Of a stretch of 41,915 nucleotides of DNA, positions 35,930-41,915 are shown one piece after another. The first letter of the stretch is position 1; each line of letters starts with the position of its first letter. This DNA is from Streptomyces althioticus (GTDB lineage Bacteria; Actinomycetota; Actinomycetes; Streptomycetales; Streptomycetaceae), in contig BMSW01000034.1 in NCBI GenBank assembly GCA_014649355.1, forward strand, positions 1-41,915. The letters run 5' to 3'. Both the position numbers and the translations under genes were made by a program. The notes under the pieces were generated by a model. It had not been told where the DNA came from. It was given only the letters and a program-made list of their open reading frames with translations, and ran no database searches.

Positions 35930-37440
35930 GGTCGCCGCGGAGCCGGCGGCGCCGAAGACGGCCGTTCTGACGCACGCACAGATGGAGGAACTCCTGGGCG
36001 CGGATGCGCGAGGTCGCCCGGCTGCTGCTCCATGACCACCTGGCGCTGCGGGCCGGGAAGGAGGAGCGTGTGGCGGGCCGTCGACGCCGCGGGCGTCGAG
36101 CGCACCCGGATCGAGCGCGGCCGCCGCAGGCCGGCCACGGTGTTCGGAAAGGTCACCGTGACCCGGATCGCCCGTCGCGGTACGGGAGTCGAGGATCTGC
36201 ACCCGGCCGACGCGGCCCTCAACCCGCCGAGCGGGATGCACGCGCACGGACTGGCCCGGCCGGCCGCGATCGAGGCCACACGCGGCACCTTCGCCGAGGC
36301 GCGCGAGCGGGTCGACGCCGTCACCGGCGCCGGAGTCGGGCACCGCCAGATCCAGGAACTCGTCCTCGCCGCCGCGGCCGGCATCGACGCCTTCTACGAC
36401 GCCCTCGCACCGGCCCCCTGCACCGACACCACGCCGCTGATCCTCTCGGCGGGCGGTCTTGGCGTGGTGATGTGGGCCGGCAAGGGCAGCGCTGACGCCG
36501 GGCTCGCGGGCACCCCGGCAACCGCACGGACGCCGCCGGCAGCCCTGCGCGCGTCCGCAACAGCCCCGCGCACCCCACCGAAAGCGCCGCTGCCGGCCCC
36601 GGAAGCGCTTTGTCGACACGCCATGCGTCCGCGACGAAGAATGGCCGAAAACGGACCGCCACCGTCGGCTCCGTCCACGACGCCGACCCGTGCGCGCACC
36701 GTGGACGAGGTCATCGCCGCCCCCGGCCGCTCCGCAGCGGTCGCCGCCGGGCCGCCCGCAGTGCGGCAGCCCGGCCCGCGCCCGGGCCCGACACAGCCGT
36801 GCGGTGAACGCCTCCGCCGCGGAGGTGGTGGCCGCCGTGTTCGGCCCGGCCGCGCAGCGCCACCCCGGGCCGGCGCCGCCCCTGGGTGGTCCTGGTCGAC
36901 GGGGACCGCCGGCGCATCGACTCCGTCCGCGCCGAGGCACCGCACATCATGTCGACCTCGTCCACGTGCGCGAACTCCCGTGGCGCGCGGCCCTGGGCGA
37001 GGGCGGCCCGCGCGCCGGAACCCGGGTCGCCCGGACGGCGCGCACGCTCCTGACGGCCGGCGCGCAGGCCGCCGCCGAGCACCGGGCGGCCGCCCGGACC
37101 GCTCCGTCCGGCGGCGCGCGGCATACGGGAATCGGCGCGGCCGTGGACTGTCCGATCGAGAACGCCGCATTGCTGCGCGATGGCACAGCATCGGAACGCG
37201 GATGGCCGGTCGCGACCGGAGTGATCGAGGGCACCTCCCGCCATCCGACGGTCGAGGACCGTCTGGAAATGGCCGGTGCCCCGCGGGAGCCCGGGCGGCG
37301 CCGAGGCCGTACAGGAATTGCGCGCGGTTGGTGCCAACGGGGATTTCGAAGCCTATTGGGCCTGGCATCAGCAGCAGGAATCCCTGCGCAATCCTCAGAA
37401 AGCCCACCGCAGCCCGCTGTCCCTCAACCCCCCTGCACAA
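35930..37440 (+). pseudogene. Decayed ISKra4-family transposase
   Basis: No single frame spans this 1.5-kb stretch, but successive fragments in several frames match an ISKra4 transposase in order. LTHAQMEELLGADARG is near 35970, LLLHDHLALRAGKE near 36020, and VFGKVTVTRIARRG with HPADAALNPPSG near 36140-36240. NGRKR is near 36640, VVLVDGDRRRIDSVRAEA near 36890, and ERGWPVATGVIEGTSRH near 37200. NGDFEAYWAWHQQQ is near 37340. At least five frameshifts are needed, so it is dead. It fills the gap between the YcaO gene and the two-component system. I did not find clear terminal inverted repeats. Confidence 0.85.
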
Positions 37441-37518
37441 GACCCTCATTGGATCTGCACCGAACGTCGCCTATGCTCTCGCTCATTGTGTTCGAGAAGC
37501 GCATATGGGGGAGATATG

Positions 37519-38751
37519 ATGCGCCGCTCAGACTCCTCTGTCGACCCGACGGAAGCGGCTGCGGGCGAAGGAATGCTGCGCCGGAGCCGTGATCTGCCCG
37601 CTCCGCGGATGGCCGAGGTCATCCTGATCGCGGCGATCTGCTGTTACACGGGCATCACCGTTCTGAACATCCTCAACTCGGGGATCCACGGCCTGGGTCT
37701 GGCGGCTGCCGGAGCCTGCCTGACCATGCTCTTCGCGCTCCAGATCCTGCACTCCCAGCCCGGCGCACGCCGCGCCCCGGCCCGGCGCCGGGCCCTGACC
37801 CTGGGTCTCCAGGTCCTCGTCACGTACCTCCCGCTCGTCGCTTTCGAGGCGCAGTGGGGCGCCATGGCGGGATTCCTCGCGGGCTCCCTGCTGCTGCTCC
37901 TGCCGCCGCGCCCCGGCTGGATCCTGTACGGACTGGTGGGTGTCTCGATGCTGGTGCCGCCGGTCGTCGGCGGCCGGTCGGTGCTCGACAGCGCCTACCT
38001 CGTCCAGACCACCCTGCTGACCGGCCTGGTGATCTTCGGACTCGCGCGGCTCTCGGACCTCGTCCGGGTCCTGCACGAGAGCCGGGACGAGGTGGCCCGG
38101 GCCGCCGTCACCCGCGAACGTCTGCGCTTCGCACGCGACTTGCACGACCTGCTCGGCTACAGCCTGTCCGCGATCCAGCTGAAGGGCGAGCTGATCCACC
38201 GCCTCATCGCGGCCAACCCGGAGATGGCCAAACAGGAGATCGAGGACGTGCTGGCCATCTCCCGGCAGTCGCTGGCCGACGTGCGGCGGGTGGCGAGCGG
38301 CTACCGGGACCTGTCCCTGAAGGAGGAGATCGGCTCGGCCCGCTCGGTGCTGAGCGCCGCCGAGGTCGAGACGGTCACCGACGTCCGGATCGGCTCGGTC
38401 AGTTCGCCGGTGGACACGGTGCTCGCCACCGTGCTGCGGGAAGCGGTCACCAACGTGCTGCGGCACAGCCGGGCCACGTACTGCGGGATCACGGCCGTCG
38501 AGGAGGACGGTCTGATGACGCTGTCGATCTCCAACGACGGTGTCGTCGAGGGGTACTGCGACAGCTCGCCGCACAGCGGCAGCGGTCTGGGGAACCTGGA
38601 ACTGCGCCTGCGCGCCGTGGGCGGGGATCTGACCATCGACCGGGGGAGCGCTGACGCGTTCCGGCTGGTCGCCCGCGCCCCGGCGCACGGCGAACTGCTG
38701 GCCGGCGCCGACGGACCGATGGAGGACGAGGCCGCCTGGATGACGGTCTGA
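37519..38751 (+). CDS. DesK/NarX-like sensor histidine kinase
   Basis: 410 residues from the ATG at 37519, five bases after GGGGGAG; the ATG at 37516 is too close to that site. Five or six membrane segments fill residues 30-185 with almost no periplasmic loops, so it probably senses the membrane or an embedded ligand. The phosphoacceptor His209 is in RFARDLHDLLG (HisKA_3), and the ATPase has REAVTNVLRHS and SGSGLGNLELRL. It should phosphorylate the regulator at 38846. Membrane-active products often induce such systems, but the signal is unknown. Confidence 0.9.
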   Translation: MRRSDSSVDPTEAAAGEGMLRRSRDLPAPRMAEVILIAAICCYTGITVLNILNSGIHGLGLAAAGACLTMLFALQILHSQPGARRAPARRRALTLGLQVLVTYLPLVAFEAQWGAMAGFLAGSLLLLLPPRPGWILYGLVGVSMLVPPVVGGRSVLDSAYLVQTTLLTGLVIFGLARLSDLVRVLHESRDEVARAAVTRERLRFARDLHDLLGYSLSAIQLKGELIHRLIAANPEMAKQEIEDVLAISRQSLADVRRVASGYRDLSLKEEIGSARSVLSAAEVETVTDVRIGSVSSPVDTVLATVLREAVTNVLRHSRATYCGITAVEEDGLMTLSISNDGVVEGYCDSSPHSGSGLGNLELRLRAVGGDLTIDRGSADAFRLVARAPAHGELLAGADGPMEDEAAWMTV

Positions 38752-38845
38752 GACAAGTATTCCGGCCCGTCGGCCCGACCCGCCCGAGCCGGACACATTG
38801 ATAAGCTCATCAGGATCAAACCGCGCGGACTGGGGGCTCTCCACG

Positions 38846-39454
38846 GTGATCAGAATCCTGCTGGCCGAAGACATGAACATGGTGCGCGGAGCGCTCGTCG
38901 CACTGCTCAACCTGGAGGACGACCTGAAGGTCGTCCGCGAGGTGGAGCGCGGGGACGAGATCCTCGCCGCCGCCCTGGAAGCCAAGCCGGACATCGCGAT
39001 CATCGACATCGACCTGCCCGGCCTCGACGGTCTCAGCGCGGCCGTGCAGATCCACGAGCACCTGCCGGAGTGCCGGACACTGATCCTCACCAGCCTCGGC
39101 CGGCCCGGCACCTTGCGCCGGGCCCTGGCGGCCCAGGTCTCCGGCTACCTCCTGAAGGACGACTCCCCGAAGGAACTTGCCAGCGCCGTACGGCGCGTGG
39201 CGGCCGGCCAGCGCGTCATCGACTCCGAACTGGCCCTGGCCGCCTGGAGCGGACTCGAGAGCCCGCTGACCGACCGCGAGACCGAGGTGCTGCGCCTGGC
39301 CGCCAACGGGTCGGAGGCGGCCGAGATCGCCAAGGAGCTCTACCTGACGCCCGGCACCGTACGGAACTACCTGACGACCGTCGTGGCGAAACTCAACGCA
39401 CGCAACCGCGTCGACGCCATACGCATCGCCCGCGAGGCGGGCTGGCTGGTGTGA
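38846..39454 (+). CDS. NarL/DesR-family response regulator
   Basis: 202 residues from the GTG at 38846, a start that puts IRILLAED at the N-terminus as in the family. An upstream ATG at 38798 would add 16 atypical residues. Receiver residues are E8-D9, phosphoacceptor Asp54 in AIIDIDLPG, Thr/Ser in LTSLG, and Lys in YLLKDD. The C-terminal LuxR-type helix-turn-helix has LTDRETEVLRLAANGSEAAE. It pairs with the kinase 94 bases upstream. No target sites were identified. Confidence 0.92.
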   Translation: MIRILLAEDMNMVRGALVALLNLEDDLKVVREVERGDEILAAALEAKPDIAIIDIDLPGLDGLSAAVQIHEHLPECRTLILTSLGRPGTLRRALAAQVSGYLLKDDSPKELASAVRRVAAGQRVIDSELALAAWSGLESPLTDRETEVLRLAANGSEAAEIAKELYLTPGTVRNYLTTVVAKLNARNRVDAIRIAREAGWLV

Positions 39455-39506
39455 CGCGCCGGTGAAGGAACCGTCCGGCGTCAGCAGGCACGGGACGGAC
39501 GGTCCG

Positions 39507-39535
39507 GGCGCGCTCCCATGACCTGGGAGGGCGCC
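39507..39535. terminator. Terminator between convergent genes
   Basis: Arms 39507-39517 and 39525-39535 pair over 11 bp with one mismatch around a seven-base loop. It sits where the rightward response regulator meets the leftward SagB-like gene, whose stop is at 39539. Confidence 0.65.
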
Positions 39536-39538
39536 GGC

Positions 39539-40159
39539 CTAGGGGGGCGCGTCCACGAGCGTGGCCATCCCCGCGGCGTACAGGTAGCCGATGATGTCCT
39601 CAGTCACCGACTTCGGCAGCGGGAGCGCGGTCGCCGCGGTGGCGGGCGTGACCGGCCAGGCCAGCATCAGCGTCACCCAGGCCGCCTCGGGCCGGTGCAG
39701 GACCACGCGGTGCGGCAGGTCCACGGACTCCAGCACACAGCCCCCGCCGGACTTCGACACCGTGATGACCACATGGTCCGGGAGCCCGACGCGCTGATCC
39801 CCGGGCAGATGGATCAGGACGAGCGGCGCGGCCGGCGAGGACGGGACGACCGACAGGAGCGGCCCCTTCAGGTCGTCCATGCCGAGGGTGCGCACCACCA
39901 GAGGCGACAGCCTCTTGAGCGCCGGCAGGATGAACCGGCGCAGATCCTCGAACTCCTGCACCGCGTTCCCGAGGACCACCGGCCCCAGTTCCATCCGCCG
40001 CAGCGCCTCGCGTACGGACGGGGCGGGACGGTCGAGCCGCTCCGGACCCCAGGGGCCGGTCAGAAGCAGCGTGTCGTCCTCGGCGCTCCGCTCGACGCGT
40101 ACGTCCTCGGACAGCGACCACAGATGGACGGATCGGGCTTCCCCCGGCGCGTGCCACAT
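39539..40159 (-). CDS. Stand-alone N-terminal domain of a SagB-type dehydrogenase
   Basis: 206 residues from the ATG at 40159, with GAGAGGTG upstream. It starts VHLWSLSEDVRVERSAEDD and continues with VREALRRMELGPVVLGN, LSVVPSSPAAPLV, CVLESVDLPHRVVLHRPEAAWV and a last YLYAAGMATLVD. This is how I remember the N-terminal half of actinobacterial SagB-family peptide dehydrogenases. Those proteins carry an FMN nitroreductase domain after it, which is absent here. The protein is therefore likely a peptide-binding or scaffold component of the YcaO system that cannot oxidise azolines. Assignment is from recalled sequence pattern, not a search. Confidence 0.65.
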   Translation of the reverse strand: MWHAPGEARSVHLWSLSEDVRVERSAEDDTLLLTGPWGPERLDRPAPSVREALRRMELGPVVLGNAVQEFEDLRRFILPALKRLSPLVVRTLGMDDLKGPLLSVVPSSPAAPLVLIHLPGDQRVGLPDHVVITVSKSGGGCVLESVDLPHRVVLHRPEAAWVTLMLAWPVTPATAATALPLPKSVTEDIIGYLYAAGMATLVDAPP

Positions 40160-40238
40160 CTCGCACCTCTCTCACTGGCTTGGCGATTATGGGGTGCCGG
40201 CCGGGCCCCGCGACATCCACCGGTTCATCTGTCGGGCA

Positions 40239-40249
40239 TGACTTTTTCA
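40239..40249. promoter_or_regulatory. TGA-N5-TCA motif upstream of the SagB-like gene
   Basis: TGACTTTTTCA lies 80-90 bases before the leftward ATG at 40159. The wider block 40233-40256 matches 25229-25251 upstream of the SARP gene. It is one of the few A/T-rich stretches in the window, so a promoter element is also possible. Confidence 0.35.
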
Positions 40250-40307
40250 TAGTGCGGAAGTCAACCCCCGCGCACAGGGCAGGGGCTGATCATCAAAACC
40301 CTCCCGT

Positions 40308-41438
40308 CTACGCCTGCTTCCGCAGCGGCCGCAGGAAGTCCCGCAGCTCCGCCACCAGGAACTCCGGTCGTTCCAGGGCCGGGAAGTGCCCGCCGGAATC
40401 GGCGTCGCACCAGTGCCGCAGATTGGTGAAGCGGCCCTCCAGCCACGGCCGGGGCATCCGGGCGTCCTTGGGGAAGATCGTGATCCCCGTGGGGACGTCC
40501 ACCTGGTGCAGGGGCACCTTGTTGTGGCTCTCCCAGTACAGACGGGCGGAGGACGTGGCGGTGCCGGTCAGCCAGTAGAGGCTGACCATGTCCAGGAGCC
40601 GGTCGCGCGGCACGGCCTTGTCGAGATCTCCGTCGTGATCCGTCCAGGTCCAGAACTTCTCGGTGATCCAGGCGAGCTGGGCCACCGGCGAGTCCGCGAG
40701 ACCGTAGCCGAGCGTCTGCGGGCGCGTGGACTGGATCGCCGAGTAGCCGGACTCGTTCTTCTGGAACTCCTTCAGAGCCGCGAGCCCCGCATGGTCGCGC
40801 GGGCTCAGCTCCACCTCGCCCTCCGGCGGGCCCGCGAACGCCATCGTCAGATGGATGCCCGCCAACCGGTCCGCCGCCGTGTGCCCGAGCTGGGCGGTGA
40901 CGAACGCACCCCAGTCACCGCCGTGCGCCGCCCAGCGCCCGTAGCCGAGACGGTCCATCAGCTCCGCCCACGCGTCCGCGATGCGCTCGACTCCCCAGCC
41001 GGGACCGGCCGGGGAGTCGCTGAATCCGTAGCCGGGGAGCGAAGGGCAGACGACGTGGAAGGCCTCCGCCGGGTCGTCGGGCGAAGTCAGCGGCTCGACG
41101 AGGTCGAGGAACTCCACGACGCCGCCGGGCCAGCCGTGCGTGAGCAGCAGCGGCAGGGCGTCCGGGTGCGGGGAGCGGGCATGCAGGAAGTGCAGGCCCA
41201 GACCATCGATCTCCGTACGGAACTGGGGCACGGCGTTCAGCCGCGCCTCCGCGCCGCGCCAGTCGTAGCCGTCGCGCCAGTACGCGGCCAACTCCCGTAG
41301 GTACGCCAGCGGGACACCCTGCGACCAGTCGTCCACGGTCTCCCGGTCAGGCCAGCGCGTGTCCGCGAGCCGCCGGCGCAGATCGGCGAGGGCCTCGTCG
41401 CCGATGGCGATGCGGTAGGGGTGGACGTCCGTACTCAT
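40308..41438 (-). CDS. Epoxide hydrolase (alpha/beta-hydrolase fold, EHN domain)
   Basis: 376 residues from the ATG at 41438, with GGAGGG upstream. The N-terminal epoxide hydrolase domain (residues 1-110) has RRRLADTRWPDRE and WRDGYDWR. Then come the oxyanion HGWPGG and the nucleophile Asp in HGGDWGA. The ring-opening Tyr candidates are in the cap, and the catalytic His is in SGGHFPALE. All catalytic elements are intact, unlike the two TAP-type proteins. It opens an epoxide to a diol, either in the pathway or as self-protection. It is followed downstream by the SagB-like gene on the same strand, 148 bases away. Confidence 0.9.
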   Translation of the reverse strand: MSTDVHPYRIAIGDEALADLRRRLADTRWPDRETVDDWSQGVPLAYLRELAAYWRDGYDWRGAEARLNAVPQFRTEIDGLGLHFLHARSPHPDALPLLLTHGWPGGVVEFLDLVEPLTSPDDPAEAFHVVCPSLPGYGFSDSPAGPGWGVERIADAWAELMDRLGYGRWAAHGGDWGAFVTAQLGHTAADRLAGIHLTMAFAGPPEGEVELSPRDHAGLAALKEFQKNESGYSAIQSTRPQTLGYGLADSPVAQLAWITEKFWTWTDHDGDLDKAVPRDRLLDMVSLYWLTGTATSSARLYWESHNKVPLHQVDVPTGITIFPKDARMPRPWLEGRFTNLRHWCDADSGGHFPALERPEFLVAELRDFLRPLRKQA

Positions 41439-41556
41439 ACAGCCCTCCAGGCCGAGGCGGTGGGCTCCCATGGTGGCCACCGGGGCCTTGAGCCATCCTC
41501 CAGAGCTGCTGGACAGGGGTGCAGCAGGGTGGACACCCTCGACGGGAGGAGCAGCC

Positions 41557-41915
41557 GTGACCGATCTCTACTCCGGGGTTCTGGAGTTCTACGCCCGGCA
41601 GATGCCGCTGATGGAGGAGGGCCGGATCGAGGAGTACGCCGACACGTTCACCGAGGACGGCGTCTTCGAACACGCCCTCGGCTGGCGTCTGGAGGGCCGC
41701 GAGCAGCTCATCGAGGGCACCCGCTCCGGCCTGGCCCGCTACGCCGGCAAGGCGCTGCGGCACTGGCACGACCGCTTCACCGTGGACCGCCGCCCGGACG
41801 GCGCCCTGGACGTCACCTACCTCGCCATGGTCAGCCTGGTGGACGAGCAGGGTCAGGTGACGTTCGAGCCGAGCTGTACGGTGCGGGACGTCCTGGTGTG
41901 GAGCCAGGAGGGCGC
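41557..41915 (+). CDS. SnoaL/NTF2-like protein, 3' end missing
   Basis: Starts at GTG 41557 with GGGAGGAG upstream and runs off the window after 119 residues. The N-terminus TDLYSGVLEFYARQMPLMEEGRIEEYADTF supplies the part missing from the gene at base 1, to which it is clearly related (F-T-E-D-G-V, G-R-E, R-H-W, D-V-L-V). NTF2-like fold; activity unknown. Being divergent from the epoxide hydrolase, it probably shares a promoter region (41439-41556). Confidence 0.75.
   Translation, partial: MTDLYSGVLEFYARQMPLMEEGRIEEYADTFTEDGVFEHALGWRLEGREQLIEGTRSGLARYAGKALRHWHDRFTVDRRPDGALDVTYLAMVSLVDEQGQVTFEPSCTVRDVLVWSQEG

Noticed and set aside
36032..37519. Intact 495-codon gene
   Set aside because: Only its first third matches the ISKra4 transposase. 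The later matches lie in other frames, so the long frame is a by-product of high GC content.

Overview
The window is very GC-rich, with strongly G/C-biased third codon positions, many GTG/TTG starts, tightly coupled ATGA junctions and a SARP activator. It looks like a Streptomyces (or close relative) chromosome, and it lies inside a large specialised-metabolite cluster that runs off both ends. Similar SnoaL/NTF2-like genes sit at the two edges.

Region 1 (1-13199) is mostly tailoring. A leftward group holds an ActIII-type ketoreductase, a flavin reductase, a metallo-beta-lactamase-fold protein and a 62-residue protein. A rightward operon holds a TAP-type alpha/beta-hydrolase-like protein, a P450, two [2Fe-2S] ferredoxins and a ferredoxin reductase, and ends in a perfect bidirectional terminator. 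A second leftward group holds an SRPBCC protein, an ActVA-ORF5/HpaB-like flavin monooxygenase, an MDR-type reductase and a second copy of the hydrolase-like protein. Both hydrolase-like copies have lost every residue expected of the catalytic triad.

Region 2 (13390-33120) holds starter-unit supply and the polyketide machinery. It has an alpha-methylacyl-CoA racemase, a citramalate synthase, a KAS III-like protein with Ser in place of Cys and a didomain aromatase/cyclase. A SARP-box-driven cassette follows: acyl-CoA carboxylase epsilon, FAAL, acyl-CoA dehydrogenase, an ACP-AT fusion and a phosphopantetheinyl transferase. Next come the SARP regulator, a carboxylase beta subunit, KS-alpha, KS-beta, ACP and a second AT. 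This is a type II PKS for a C9-reduced aromatic polyketide. The gene content points to an unusual primer, possibly a short alpha-methyl-branched acid, activated by several partly redundant loading proteins. The AT domain fused to the ACP lacks its nucleophile serine (GHG instead of GHS).

Region 3 (33121-41915) holds RiPP (TOMM/azoline) genes next to the PKS: a 61-residue precursor-like peptide translationally coupled to a 777-residue leader-binding/YcaO cyclodehydratase fusion. Across a decayed ISKra4-family transposase and a DesK/DesR-like two-component pair lies an orphan N-terminal domain of a SagB-type dehydrogenase without its flavin domain. An epoxide hydrolase and a second SnoaL-like gene close the window. 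A short TGAAA-NN-(G/C)TCA motif occurs upstream of the SARP, the precursor and the SagB-like gene, hinting that the RiPP part and the polyketide part share control.

The most novel aspects are the physical union of a type II PKS with a minimal YcaO system, the paired pseudo-hydrolases, the serine-less AT, and the citramalate synthase/racemase starter supply. I do not recognise the product and cannot name the cluster.
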